NCBI GenBank assembly: GCA_003260075.1
Contig: QLIY01000378.1
Coordinates: 63,704 to 127,703 of the forward strand
Length of the DNA: 64,000 bases
Origin: Phallusia mammillata
Taxonomy: Eukaryota; Chordata; Ascidiacea; Phlebobranchia; Ascidiidae
Reading direction: 5' to 3'
The notes under the pieces were generated by a model that ran no database searches, was not told the DNA's origin, and was given only the letters and a program-made list of their open reading frames with translations. The translations under genes and the position numbers were made by a program. This document shows positions 26,501 to 38,472 of this stretch, piece after piece (position 1 is the stretch's first letter; the number at the start of each line of letters is the position of its first letter).

Positions 26501-29180
26501 CTTCAATTTGTTTCCGTCCAGGTTAATAGAAGATAGTCTTGGAACATTTAAAAATGGCCCCTACAAAAAAATGTTCAATTTGTTTTGGGCTGTAAGCTGT
26601 ATATGCTTTTAAGATGAGACAAAGACAAACAATTGTCACAAAACTTTTTTTTAAAACGTCGTATTAAACACATGAAAGCATAATATCGCGACTTAACTCC
26701 TAAAACAACGTTTGCTGCAAAAACTTATTCTTTAACATACAACGAAGTATTTCTAGAAAGATGTAATATGTTCTACAAAAACATGATTCAACTCAAAATC
26801 TACATTTGGACGAAAAGTATAACCCATCGAAAGGATTTACAACAAGCCGAAAAAGTCCAATTCGGCGATGTCATTTACCGGTTCTAACTTTTCTATTCTG
26901 TTGCCTTTCAAGTGGACAGCTTCCAGTGAGGACAAGCCGTTAAAAGCTCCTTTCTCGAGAGAAGTCAATTGATTTGAGTTGAGTGCAAGCTCCCGCAAGC
27001 CACTCAAGCCGTAAAAAGTATTAGCCTGAGAATATAAGTAAAAAATCTTAATAAATGTGGAAATGAAGTATGGCCAGCAAGGCCCTATTATTCTTTTATG
27101 AGGTTGGCAGCCAAATGACATTTATAGGTCTGACGGACTTTTTGTTGTAGAAGAAATCTATTTTACTTCTCAAAATTCTCACTCTAACAACAACAGGACC
27201 AGTTTACAATCCATCTTATTAAAAGGCAGAGTGATTTAAAACAATTTTGACTACCTTATCAATACAAAACAATCACAGTAGGTCAGGCCCATTGAATTAT
27301 GTGCCGTGATTGCTGGTCTGCATAAACCTCTTGTAAGCACAACTTAAACAAGTAACAAGTGCATTTGTATACCTACACTTCCTAGAAATAAGGAAACCTG
27401 GAAAACCAAGTAGGTCTGAAGTCATTACGTAACAATGTATGTATGGCTGTAGTGGAGGGAAAAAATGTTTCTGCTACACTGTAGCAGCTACAGCGAAGTG
27501 TTACTATACATGGCAGCAATAACGTGGTTCTTTTTAATTTACAGCAGTTACCTTGATGGTTTTTAGCATGTTGAATGATATGGTAACGGCCTGAACGGTT
27601 CGCAACTCAGCGACGTTGAAAGCGTTCTTCGGCAATGAAGTAAAGCGGTTTTGATCGAAACTGATCCTGTTTAATCCATATGGCCAAGGCTCTTTTGGCA
27701 TGGAACTGAAAGAAATTAATGTTGTTTTGGTAAATTTGGTTTACAACATATAGAAATAAGCATTACCTTAACCCTTTTTCTGCACAATATGCTTGCGACT
27801 GCTGGCAGTAGCACACGGTGTTGCAAACTGTCCTTTGTTGTTGTTGTCCTGTTTCAGAAAGCAAGCATTGTTGGTTAATTGATTTAAGTAAATGTTCCTT
27901 TTTGATAGTTTAATGAGTTTGTATACTATTTTGTCTGATAGCTTTTGTCCATGAACACTTTACTTTAACTTAACTAAAGTTCTAAAGCAAATTTTACACT
28001 GTCGATTAAGGGATCAAATAAGATAGTTAAAAAATACCTCGCTTGAGCCTAAATGGCCGTTTGGTTTTCGCCACTGTAAGGTTATAGGTTCTAATCCTAG
28101 ACCACTTTAGCGTTTTCAAAGCTCATTCAGCGCCACGCATTCTGGTCTGAATCCGTGCACGATAAACAACAAACAAACAAAAAATTGTTGTCAAGATCTG
28201 CCCCTTTTCAAAAACTTACACTATTGTGAGCTAAATTTGTTCAAAAGATTGTTTTTTTTAAAAAAAACAGATGCGTAATTTCGTTTTACTAGTGTAAGTT
28301 ATAGCTCGTACTTTGTTGCTGCGAATGTCTGCAAACTTTTTGTGGGGGATAAAAATTTGAAGAAAAAAAACTACTCACGTCCGGGCTGCTGCTGACNGAA
28401 TCCGTGCACGATAAACAACAAACAAACAAAAAATTGTTGTCAAGATCTGCCCCTTTTCAAAAACTTACACTATTGTGAGCTAAATTTGTTCAAAAGATTG
28501 TTTTTTTTAAAAAAAACAGATGCGTAATTTCGTTTTACTAGTGTAAGTTATAGCTCGTACTTTGTTGCTGCGAATGTCTGCAAACTTTTTGTGGGGGATA
28601 AAAATTTGAAGAAAAAAAACTACTCACGTCCGGGCTGCTGCCGTTGTGGTTGTTGCTGCCGTTGTGGTGGTTGTTGCCGCTGTGGTTGTTGCTGTTCTTG
28701 TGGTTTCTGTCGTTGTGGTTGTTGCTGCCGTTGTGGTGGTTGTTGTCGCTGTGGTTGTTGCTGTTCTTGTGGTTGCTGTCGTTGTGGTTGTTGCTGTCGT
28801 TGTGGTTGTTGTTGCTGTCGTTGTGGTTGTTGTTGTTGTTGTTGTCGTTGTGGTTGTTGCTGTCGTTGTGGTTGTTGTTGTCGTTGGTCGTTAGGTGGAC
28901 GCTTAACAAAAGCCAAACAAACGGTTAATCAAAACAACAGATCATATTACAGCCTTAGGGATAAACAATTTAAATTCCAGCCCAAACTTCAACCTCCACT
29001 TAGCTGTATATGTAAATGCTTAAAGAACCGACAGTAATTATGCTTATTATACCTCTTGCAAACTACAAGGATTGAAATAATAGTAAGTGTACACACCTGG
29101 CGTTGTGCAGAAACTCCAAAAAGCAACGATAAAATCCAAATCCAAACCAACAAACCCATTCTAGTCCCGAGACGAATCAC
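23553..29180 (-). CDS. Type I membrane LRR-Ig receptor-like protein with QPQRQQ repeats
   Basis: Exons, transcript order: 29180-29097, 28901-28628, 27848-27767, 27705-27552, 27025-26879, 26560-26418, 25592-25477, 24922-24744, 24462-24220, 24158-24063, 23663-23553. They total 543 codons, in frame throughout. Order of parts: signal peptide (LLVWIWILSLLFGVSA); about 90 residues of Gln/Pro/Arg repeats; LRR N-cap (CNTVCYCQQSQAYC); leucine-rich repeats (LRELALNSNQLTSL, LEAVHLKGNRIEKL, LSSINLDGNKLKTI); LRR C-cap starting NPWRCDC; one Ig domain (NVTWQ.., DSGTYRC); a membrane helix (TVTTFFVFFLICVAIFI); and a short tail. It likely acts at the cell surface in adhesion or recognition. LRR-Ig membrane proteins such as LRIG, LINGO and AMIGO share the layout, but orthology is not established. 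The acceptor of the 24462 exon has a weak pyrimidine tract and was chosen by frame. Confidence 0.87.
25242..25259 (+). repeat. C18 run between GGGTCTAAC repeats
   Basis: The 9-mer GGGTCTAAC ends at the left edge of the run and recurs at the right edge. It is a minimal version of the C-joint duplications. It lies in an intron of the LRR-Ig gene. Confidence 0.8.
28040..28170 (+). repeat. Possible tRNA-related SINE fragment
   Basis: TAGGTTCTAATCCTAGACC resembles a degenerate pol III B box, preceded by an A-box-like stretch. No tail or target duplication was seen. Confidence 0.3.
28144..28641. other. Duplicate flanks around single N at 28397 (assembly joint)
   Basis: About 244 bp are repeated essentially exactly on both sides of one N (about 28153-28396 and 28398-28641). 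The first copy ends in the first CAG codons of the QPQRQQ exon, so an assembler probably stopped in that repeat and placed two overlapping contigs side by side. The LRR-Ig exon is complete only in the second copy. Confidence 0.9.
28628..28901 (-). repeat. Coding minisatellite (QPQRQQ)
   Basis: Units of about 18 bp (plus-strand TTGTGGTTGTTGCTGTCG type) fill this exon of the LRR-Ig gene. They stay free of stops in the coding frame. Confidence 0.9.
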
Positions 29181-29742
29181 AAGCTTAACATTGCAAGTGT
29201 GTTTTTGATGTGAAGGACCAAACTATGTCGTTTTCACATAAGACACATTTAAGTGCTTATTGTCCCAACCTATATCTTATTACTCAAGTATGTATTTGAG
29301 TCATTTCAAGGAGTCCTCAGATAAGTGCTACTTTATTGCTGGCAGCTGCTTGCGAGACAACGGTAAATGTCCAACATGAAATTTTGCATGGCCTAATTAG
29401 TCTTTTTTTCATGTTTGCATAATGTTGCGAGAATTATAATTTTACATTTAAAATGTTATAGCATGTAAAGTTAATTACTTTTTTCATACTTTTTGTCGAA
29501 GAGTTTTTCGAGAAGTTTCGATTCGGTACGAACCTTTTTTGTTCAAATCGCTAAGCGCTAAAGCTTGAAACTGTGGAAGCCGATTATGGTGCTCAAAACA
29601 CAAAATCAAATCGACCGTGTAAAAACCAAACTGTTTTAAATTCCGCCTTTTTGTCTAACAGATTTGCAATAAATTACACTTGATGGAAATAAATGGTGTG
29701 CTTTTACAACGTAATTAATAATTATACGGTAAGAACAAAGAT

Positions 29743-32700
29743 TCATTCAAATCGAAATGATGCTTTCCACTCGGTAAAGTCATGACTTGTAATGTTGTTT
29801 TGAGTTAAACCGTTGTACGAGAGTTGTCCAGCTACTCGTTGGACGGTGACCTGTCCACCATTTTCACCTGTAAGAGATATAATGCCTCGTCTTAAAAAAA
29901 AACTCTTTCCTCGAAAGTTGCATTTGGTCCAATTTTCCAAAAAAGGTATTGCAAGGTAATCTAAGTTTGACTACAAAGTAACTCAATCAAACCATAAACT
30001 AACTTATACACTGGAAGGGTTAAGGATTTAATTACCGTTAATTCTTCCGTCGTGAATTGCTGCAGCACAAAGATAAGAATCTGTCGTGTAGCTTTGCGTT
30101 CCCCAAACGAAATACAAGGATTCGTGGCAGTTACCTGGGCAGATGGCGATGTACTTTTGGGAATAACTTAGATCACCGTTCGAATTGCAAGTGGCTGAAT
30201 AAACAACCAAAAGATCCGTTTAAACAGCGACCAAAACACATATGGTGAATTGGTCCAGTGTTACAAATAGATTCATTGAAGTTTTATTACATTACTATCA
30301 TCAACTTATTTGGTTATTTCGTTCATATAGCGCCAGAAACCAACATATCAATTCACATGAATGATAATAAGTCAAAGCATGGAAACCAAAAGGCTAGAAG
30401 AATTGTTGTTTTGTGATAAGATAAGGGATAGTGGTCATAGGCAACTATTCATAAATAAAGACTAAGTAAACAGCTAAATTTGATTTGCTTTTATAGGTCA
30501 TTTTATTGTTCAGAAAATTTGCATTTAAAATTTTGCATCAAATTTTTTTTGAAAAAAAAACGTACAGGTATGCTCGTCCCAGGTAACAATATGCGCCCCC
30601 CCCCCCAAGGGATAGTGGTCATAGGCAACTATTCATAAATAAAGACTAAGTAAAGAGCTAAATTTGATTTGCTTTTATAGGTCATTTTATTGTACAGAAA
30701 ATTTGCATTTAAAATTTTGCATCAAATTTTTTTGAAAAAAAACGTACAGGTATGCTCGTCCCAGGTAACAATATGCGGTTTGTCTTTATTTAATACACAG
30801 TATAATGGGTTAAAACCAACCTTAAACATTTCGAGTAAACTCACTTACCATTTAAAATCGGTATGAGCAAAGTTTTTATCTCTTGTAAAGTTTCTGAAAT
30901 CAATAATTTATTAGTCATTAAGATTTGGAGCAAACTTGCATCAGCCCACAAAGCCTTACTCACTTTTCAAATCAGAAATTTCCTCCCGTATTGGATTCAA
31001 TTCAACATTGATTAATGATGTCACCCGTGTAATTAGTGACGTTTCAATGTCAGGCTTTTCTAATAAATAGTCACAAAAATTCATCTTTTATTCTTCAAAC
31101 CCACAAAATGAAAAATGGACACAATTGAAAATCATAATGACTCATTAAATTTGACTTGTCATATTCCGTTAACTATAGTGTCTGATAGCTAATTATAGAT
31201 CCCTAACTATGTAGAGAGGACGGTTTGATATCAAGTTCAGTAAAATTGAATATATTGTTGCCCTAATAAGCATCAAACTATTTCCAATGATTTTAGGCCA
31301 AACCTTCACAAGTAGTTGGATAAAAATAGGAGGCATATTCACCACGTAAGCTTGTTTAAGTGCTAAAAACATAATCATACCCTGTAGCAGTTTCACGTCT
31401 GTCGCTAATTGCATGGTTGAAAGTAGAATCAAATTATTAACCTCAGGTTCTGTTAGCGGTGTGAACGGGACACGTGCTGTCAAAAACATGCAAAATTACA
31501 AAAATAAATCGTATTTTACTACATATATAGATTACTACAGACTGCTTAAAGTCATGAGGCTGATTTAACCTACAGATATTGATACATTTAGGCTGTTTTG
31601 AACCATATTTGCGTTGGTTTTTGTTGTAGAAAACCTTGAAATTTGCATTTTAAAATCTTTGCATGAAAAAAATGCTAAAACAGCAACAAATAAAGATAGT
31701 TTTTTTACATTTTAACAGCAAACCCTCGAAGTCAAAACATCATGATTATTTTAGTTGTCCAAATGTTTCCAAAGTTTTATATGCCGCAAACTTACCACTC
31801 AATCCACTTAAACCGTTTGTAAGATTTCTTAGTTTTGATTCCGTTGTCGCCACAAATTCATTGAAACGATTTTTGAGACTTATAAACTGAAGTTGGCTAG
31901 TTGGTGGATTTTCGAATGGTTTGGTTGTTGTAACCGGGTTCGGTGTGTTTAGAGACGCAAACTGGATATTTACTGTAAAATACAAAATGTTGGTAATTGC
32001 TTTGAAAATGTACATTGTTAACTTTGACAATTTCGGAACCTTTGCAAATTTGTGAATCAAAATACAAAAAAATAGTTTTGGGCACACGCAAAAGAGGCTT
32101 TTAAGTATGGAAATGAAGCCACGACCCACAAAACTGTTTCTTTTTTTCGAATTATATTACAACTTAGGCCTATATCTATTGACAAACATTTGGGTACTTA
32201 GGAAGCAAAGCGCTATAACCCCATCATTCAAAAAAAGTTGTACGTGTGGGATACCCAGTTTAGGCAGTGGTAGGTTCGCACCGGTTCTATAGAACCGTCT
32301 CACGAAATTTTATGAGATCAGCGAACCGATTAGCACTACTGGTTAGTGGGTATGGTTACTGTCAAAGGGACTTTTTGTAACAGAACCGGCTGAAAAATAT
32401 GACTTTTGTGATCGAACCGGGAGACAAAACGTTTGAATCCCACCACCGAGTTTACGTGATGCGTAAATCTGACTGACCAAGAGTCACAAAAATTGCCCGC
32501 AAAAAGTTAGGCGTACACGGAAGTTTACATTTGCAATGATCAGCATATTTACCTGCAGGTCTGCATTTTCCGCAACTATAAGCGCAATGTAAAGCATAGG
32601 TTTGACAAAACAGTGGGTTGTGTAGATAGTGATTGTAACAAGCAACTGGTCCAATGACGTCAAAGCAAGTTTCACCTGTAAAAAAGAATTGACTATTGTA

Positions 32701-33432
32701 TCATAGTAACTTAAAAATATCATTAGATTTAAGTAATTTTAAGGGTATGATTTTAACGTTTGCAATTAGGGGCAGAGTTGGATTACATCAGGGGTTCTCA
32801 AACTGGGGTCCGCGGTCCGTTTGGGGTTCGTGAGGCAATTTTAGGGGGACCGCGAAAAGGTTGAAGTAATTTTATAATCTTTTTTGGCGTCAGCAGTTTG
32901 TGCCACTAAATAAGTTCAAATCAAGGTAGAATTGACAATCGACTGTATCCATTGCTAAACAATAGCCTTTATTGCATAACAATTAACAAAAATAAAATTG
33001 TTCGTGCACAACCGTAATGTTTTTGTCTTGTCTGTGATGTCACATGCTGTCTTTGGATCTTTATTATGCGCATTTTTGCATAAATAGCCAAAATCCTGCA
33101 ATCAACTTGCGTTTTTCTGAAATGCACGTTTAGGCTTAAGGACCGCGACCCCTCGAAATAATTGCAATAGAATCGTTTTGAAAAGATGATGAAAAAATTT
33201 GAGAACCACTGGATTACATAAATGTTAACTGCTATATTATAGCTACGGTTTGAATTTTATAACATTCTGGCTTGAAATTGAGATAATCGTTGCGCAAAAT
33301 CAGTCAAGACCAAGTATGTAGCCCAAAACTACTTCCTAACTATTTAAAGACTAAATTCTTACCTGCGACTGTATTTTGAGCTAAAACAAGTTGACTAAAG
33401 AAAACAAGAAACAATGTTTTTAATAACCTCAT
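29743..33432 (-). CDS. Secreted ShK / helical stalk / LCCL protein, copy A
   Basis: Exons, transcript order: 33432-33363, 32675-32553, 31972-31796, 31476-31381, 31059-30964, 30893-30849, 30194-30036, 29867-29743. They total 297 codons including the stop. Every internal junction is phase 1. Exon 1 is a signal peptide (MRLLKTLFLVFFSQLVLA). Exon 2 is a six-Cys ShK-type domain (spacing ends SCGKC). The next four exons give a Thr/Pro linker and helical, probably coiled-coil, sequence. The last two exons form one LCCL domain (CPGNC, FVWGTQSYTTDS, AAIHDGRI, GGQVTVQR). ShK domains occur in many non-toxic extracellular proteins, and LCCL domains are found in cochlin and related matrix or immune proteins. 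The product is probably a secreted, possibly oligomeric matrix or defence protein; its function is unproven. A C-joint duplication lies in the intron at 30423-30777. Confidence 0.88.
30423..30777. repeat. 171-bp duplication joined by C11
   Basis: Copies at 30423-30595 and 30607-30777 are nearly identical and flank the C run 30596-30606. Intronic in the copy A LCCL gene. Confidence 0.93.
32789..33211. mobile_element. hAT MITE with perfect 8-bp target duplication
   Basis: The 423-bp element starts CAGGGGTTCTCAAACTGGGG and ends AAATTTGAGAACCACTG, with inverted termini. It is flanked by GATTACAT on both sides (32781-32788 and 33212-33219). No transposase is present. It sits in the first intron of the copy A LCCL gene. 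A diverged relative is at 63045-63430. Confidence 0.92.
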
Positions 33433-34357
33433 TTCAGACTCTAGCAGGCACTAACACTACATACCATTTTTGAAACTATAAAAGTGTTTTTTATCTTGAC
33501 TGACTTCAACGAATGTTTCGTAGCCGAAGGCAGAATTTCTTTGCGATACGGCAAATTATCTTTGCATGTATAAAATGTCGTGAACATTATTTCGCTTGTG
33601 GCGTATTAAGCTGCTTGCGGTCTTCTTTTAAAGCTGTTTTTACCTTTTACTTTGGAAGTAAACAGGTTGTCGTGAGTTTAATACTGAAACGAGCCTATCA
33701 TTTGTGTTGGGTATAAAATGAATTTAAATGTTATACGCAAGATTTGCACAAATTTATCATACTAATTGCGTAAGGCTGTTTTACGCAAACAAACAAATAA
33801 TTTATAAATAATGCTTACGTACGTTCTTATTTTTTGTGTAATATGCACCAAATTTATTTACTTGTTTGCCCATGGACAGTATTTTTTGTTGCAAAAGGTT
33901 TGTTTTTCGATGACATACTTTGCACGCTTACCTTCTTTCGATTTTTCACACATTTATACTTAACATTGTTTTCGTTGTCTATAATTATATTCACTTTCAA
34001 GCGCACACTTTGCCCTTTTTAATCTATTTATTATTTGCGTTTCACTTTATTACATTTACATGCTTCGCTACATTTACATGCTTTGTAAGCGACTGCTTGC
34101 ACTCATGATTTGGACGTCGCCGTGTCGTGTGGACAATTGTAATTGGGCAGCGAGATCATGTGACTTTTTGGCTGCTTTGCTCAACCAAGGTTTTATACAT
34201 GTGCTTATATTGGGTGTAGAATGCTTTTTGGATTTTTGTTAACAAGAACTTTGCGTCACATACAAATAAACAAACAATAATTCAACACAATTTTTATTGC
34301 AGTATTGTTTACGAGTGGTTATTGAAGACTTTGGTATCTGTGGAAAGTCACTGATCT
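33433..34357. other. Spacer between the two LCCL genes
   Basis: No supported exon. It should hold the promoter of copy A. TTTATT at 34293 (AATAAA on the minus strand), about 60 bp beyond the copy B stop, is that gene's likely polyadenylation signal. Confidence 0.6.
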
Positions 34358-35870
34358 TCAAATACGACCTACACAAATGTTTAAACTTTTAGTTACAATG
34401 AACCAGTAAGCTTAAAGGTATGAATAGAAATAAAAAGGAAGACGGTTTTAGTTTAAAGTTAAAAAAACTTACGGCCGAATGAAAAGCTATATTTTCCATT
34501 TTGCTGCGATCCTGACACAACGCCATTTTGAAAAGAACCGGAAAAATAGGATTGGCCTCCGCGTTTGTAAACCGTTACCAGCCCACCATTAACACCTAAA
34601 AAACAATATAATAAAATTGCTAAATATTTTTCAATTTATCAAGACATAAAACACGTAACGTCCTATGGAAATGTTTTTTTTTTGTTCTTTAGTATAAATA
34701 CAAGCGACCAATGTTTTAAAATAATTGAAAAATAACAGGTGAAGTACCAATGAATTTTGACAAGCAACTATTGTGTGTTTAAAAACTCTATAAGTCATTG
34801 AGCATCAAATCTTAAATATTAAAGAACATGGTTAAACTCCCAAAACATCAATTTTAAAAAAAGGACAGGCCCGTTTGGAAATTTATTGTGTTAAAATCCG
34901 TTTTTCAGTTATCGTGTATATTTTTTGCCAAATTTTGCAAATTTAAAGGAAAATAAACAGTTCTACCTTGGATTTTTCCATCGTGTATTGCTGCTCTGCA
35001 GATACTCGAATCAATTGTGTAAACTATTGTTCCCCAAACCTCAGCTTTGAACTCATTGTGACAGTTTGAGGGACAAATCGCTGAAAACGTGCTTGTCCAC
35101 GAATCGCCGAATGTAGAATAGCAGTTCGCTGCAAAACAGTCGCATAGAAATCGTACTGCATCGGATCAGAGGTACAAATAAAAATATCGCATAAACTTAC
35201 TTCGTACTTGAGGTTGAATTACTGTCATGATGATAGAAAATCTGTCTGTAAAGGAACAAAGCTTGTCGCATTTTTTACACAAAGTCAGCTATTTTGTAAT
35301 GATTTTTTCTTCTGGTTTCAATTTATATTTTTCGGTTTTCATCAAGGCATAAAGGTAAAGCGAGTCTTCTTCATGTAATGATATCTGTCTTGACCCAATA
35401 ACACTTTTTTACCTTTTAAAATTCGTAGATCTCTTTCTAGGGAAACTAATTTTCTTTCTGTTTCGCTTGGCACCTTTTTGCCTGTTAAAGGAAAGCGGTG
35501 TTATCTGTTTCAAATCCAGCTTTTTTCCACATATAAAAGTCTTACCTTTCGACAAGCAGGTTTCGCAACAGTCTATCATATACGGGCGCAAACGGCAGAA
35601 CCCAAGCATCTTTTTCTCCAAACATAATGTCAAGGGCTTGGTGTCCGTGCACCGTGGTTGCTGAGCGACTAAAATGCACAAAAACTGGCTTAGTTGAAAT
35701 TTAAGAGAGAAGACACCTTCGATACATCCACTAAAAATTATCGAGCATTTTACAAACAAAAAGTAATCTTTAATGAATTAAACCCCGACATTGAAATTAT
35801 ACTTACCTACAAGCGCAACATACACGCAAACGATGGTCAAAACGCAAATTTGACGGATATTCGCTTCCAT
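34358..35870 (-). CDS. Secreted ShK / short helix / LCCL protein, copy B
   Basis: Exons, transcript order: 35870-35807, 35668-35546, 35481-35413, 35245-35201, 35128-34967, 34595-34473, 34368-34358. They total 199 codons including the stop, all internal junctions phase 1. The order matches copy A: signal peptide (VLTIVCVYVALV), a six-Cys ShK-like domain, a short charged helical exon, then LCCL in two exons (CPSNC, EVWGTIVYTIDSSICRAAIH, NGGLVTVYKR). A tiny last exon encodes only the final three residues and the stop. The stalk is about 100 residues shorter than in copy A. The same strand, layout and phases indicate a tandem gene duplication. Function is inferred only from the domains. Confidence 0.87.
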
Positions 35871-37002
35871 GGTTGCTTCTGAACTGATAAAACGCTACCT
35901 TGGCTCCCGTTTATATACATTGTTTAAGCTGCAATTTTATCGTTCAAGTGTACAAGTAATTGCAGAGAAAAACACGTACGTAGCACATGCGTGGTAAAGT
36001 GCGTTGTGACCACGTGGTGATCGTGGCCTAATCCATTAACCACATCTCAATACAAAAAGCCATTACGCTGTGATCAAATAACATGGTAGTTCGTTATAGA
36101 GTTTTGAAAGCAGGGAAAAAGGCGTGTTGTGTCAGGCCAAGAATTAGCATCAGTTAACTAAGCAAGCAACCTTTTTCTTATTTTAGTGTAGGCCTACTAC
36201 TAAGCGGTCTGGTCTGTAACAATCAGGGCGGAATGTGTTACATTCATTTTGAATAAACTTATGTCAATGTCTTATAAAAAGCACCTATGCTATAGTTGCG
36301 TTTGGGAAAAATTGGTGCACAAAAACATTGCACCATCAGATTTGGCATGTGTCCTCACATAGATATTAGATATTAACAAAACGTTTGAAAACAATCCCGA
36401 ACACTATCAAAAATGGTAACACAACGACAAGCATAAAAATTGTTTGAAGAATTTTTTTTCATCAATCTAAAAATTGCAAATTGAAGCAAAAACGTTTTGT
36501 TGAATTGGCGTCGTTGGTAGCACAACTACATTTCTCAATTAACACCAACATGTTACAAAAGCATATATTTCTTTAAAAAAAAAGAAGATGAAAGATAACA
36601 ATTATTAAACATATTCAAAAACATAAAAGGAAATATTCCTTGTTGAAATGGGATAAACCAGCAATGAAAACTCAAGATAAACATAAATTTGAAAAAAGTA
36701 TGTAAAACCTTTTGGAACAGTTCATTAATTTAGTTCAAGGCCTAACAGTAAAAATAAATGTCTGATAAGCAAAAACACCCAACACCTTTTTGCAAATGTA
36801 CTTCAACAGTGGTATTCTGTAATTGTGTTAAGCACACTCCTACATTTGCACCCTAAAATTAAAATGCTATGATTATCAAAGTGCAACTCGCAATGACAGA
36901 AGAATATTTACAAGCTGAAAAGCAAACTATGATTAAAAACCATAATTTTGAATATGACACTTAAGCAGTAAATTTGTAGCACAATAAAGTGGACCCTTCG
37001 TG
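35871..37002. other. Intergenic, no gene seen
   Basis: Lies between the start of LCCL copy B and the stop of the LDHD-like gene, both on the minus strand. AT-rich with no supported exon or repeat. Confidence 0.6.
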
Positions 37003-38472
37003 TTATGGCATGCATTCAAACACTTTACCAGGATTCATCAAGTTTTGTGGGTCCAAACTTGCCTTGATGGATTTCATGACCCCTATTCCGGCTGATCCAA
37101 CTTCTTCTTGCAACAGGTAACATTTTCCAATGCCAATACCATGTTCACCTGTACATGTACCATCCAGTTGTAATGCAAACTGGGCTATGTCACCAGAAAG
37201 CTTCTTGACTTTTGACAGTTCTTCTTGGCTCTCAATATCAATACCCAGAGTGCAATGAAAATTTCCATCACCAACATGGCCTAATATTCCAGCCACTAGG
37301 CCAGATTCTTTGACAGCTGATTGAGCATAGGTGACAGCTTGGGGCAAAGCTGATATAGGGACACATACATCTGTAGAAACTGCTCTGGTTCCTGGCCGTA
37401 ATGCAAGTAGAGCATAAAGCACATCATGTCTTGCTTTCCACAGGTGGTTTTGTTGTTCTTGTGTTTCAGCCCATTCAAAATCAGAACCTTTGTTTTCCAC
37501 TGCTATTTCTGAAGTTACATTTACTTGCTCCTTGGCACCATTTTCTGAACCGTGAAACTCAAGAAAAAGAGTTGGAGCAACTGGTTTGTTTAATTTGCTG
37601 AACTTGTTTACAGCATCCATTGTGACTTCATCCAGAAGTTCAATTCTGGCAATCGGCACACCTGATTGCAAAACTTGTGAAGCGGTGTTCACAGCATCTA
37701 ATACTGTTGGAAAGGAACATACAGCAGACAAAATGCATTCCGGCATAGCATGTAGTTTTAATGTGGCCTCTGTTATAAATCCAAGTGTCCCTTCTGATCC
37801 AACAAAGAGTTCGGTTAAATTATACCCTGCAGAAGATTTTCTACATCTTCGGTTGGGACCTCCAGTGTTCAAAATAGTTCCATCAGAAAGTACAACCTCA
37901 AGGTTCAAAACATTTTCCTTCATTGTTCCATATCTAACTGCATTTGTGCCTGATGCAGATGTGGCTGCCATACCACAAAGTGAAGCATCAGCACCAGGGT
38001 CAACAGGAAACCAAAGACCTGTGCCACGAAGCTCATGGTTTAACTGTTTTCTTGTAACACCAGGCTGAACTTTCACATCAAAGTCTTCTAAGTTGCACTG
38101 TACCATCTTATTCATGTTGGTCAGGTTAACACAAATTGAGTCAGCCAAAGGTGCAACCCCTCCCTCCAGACCTGTCCCAGTTCCATAAGGTATCATATTA
38201 ATTTGATGTTTTGTGCAAAGTTGTGCTATGGAACTTACTTCTTCAGTGGAATTCGGCCATACCACAGCAAGTGGTGATTGATATCTATGGTAAGATTCAT
38301 CATGGTTGTGTTGTTCACAGGCTGCATTTGTTGTTGCTACAAACTTTTCGCCCACAATTGACTTCAGTTGCTCACTGAGGTTTTGTGACAATGCAGTATT
38401 TGAAATACAACGTATAACTGTTTTCAATTGGTTATTCCAAGCATGTTTTGTATTTAAAACTGAGCACAACAT
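37003..38472 (-). CDS. LDHD: D-lactate dehydrogenase, mitochondrial, intronless
   Basis: One uninterrupted 489-codon frame. The N terminus (LNTKHAWNNQLKTVIRC) is basic and lacks acids, as in a mitochondrial presequence. A PCMH-type FAD-binding domain follows (SPLAVVWPNSTEEVS, GTGTGLEGGV, GADASLCGMAATSASGTNAV, GSEGTLGFITEATLKL). A FAD-linked oxidase C-terminal domain comes next (GHVGDGNFHC, CTGEHGIGIGK, LMNPGKVFE). Length and motifs fit LDHD, which oxidises D-lactate to pyruvate with FAD and passes electrons to cytochrome c. D-2-hydroxyglutarate dehydrogenase is related but matches less well. All neighbours are heavily spliced, so the lack of introns stands out and suggests a retrocopy or lineage-wide intron loss. 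No decay is visible. Confidence 0.93.
   Translation of the reverse strand: MLCSVLNTKHAWNNQLKTVIRCISNTALSQNLSEQLKSIVGEKFVATTNAACEQHNHDESYHRYQSPLAVVWPNSTEEVSSIAQLCTKHQINMIPYGTGTGLEGGVAPLADSICVNLTNMNKMVQCNLEDFDVKVQPGVTRKQLNHELRGTGLWFPVDPGADASLCGMAATSASGTNAVRYGTMKENVLNLEVVLSDGTILNTGGPNRRCRKSSAGYNLTELFVGSEGTLGFITEATLKLHAMPECILSAVCSFPTVLDAVNTASQVLQSGVPIARIELLDEVTMDAVNKFSKLNKPVAPTLFLEFHGSENGAKEQVNVTSEIAVENKGSDFEWAETQEQQNHLWKARHDVLYALLALRPGTRAVSTDVCVPISALPQAVTYAQSAVKESGLVAGILGHVGDGNFHCTLGIDIESQEELSKVKKLSGDIAQFALQLDGTCTGEHGIGIGKCYLLQEEVGSAGIGVMKSIKASLDPQNLMNPGKVFECMP

Noticed and set aside
28591-29037. Cys/Gly-rich or Val-rich proteins on the + strand over the minisatellite
   Set aside because: They are frame shadows of the QPQRQQ exon on the minus strand, which has a signal-peptide exon, splice sites and downstream LRR exons in phase.
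37586-38068. A 160-codon frame on the + strand
   Set aside because: It is the antisense shadow of the LDHD-like coding sequence.
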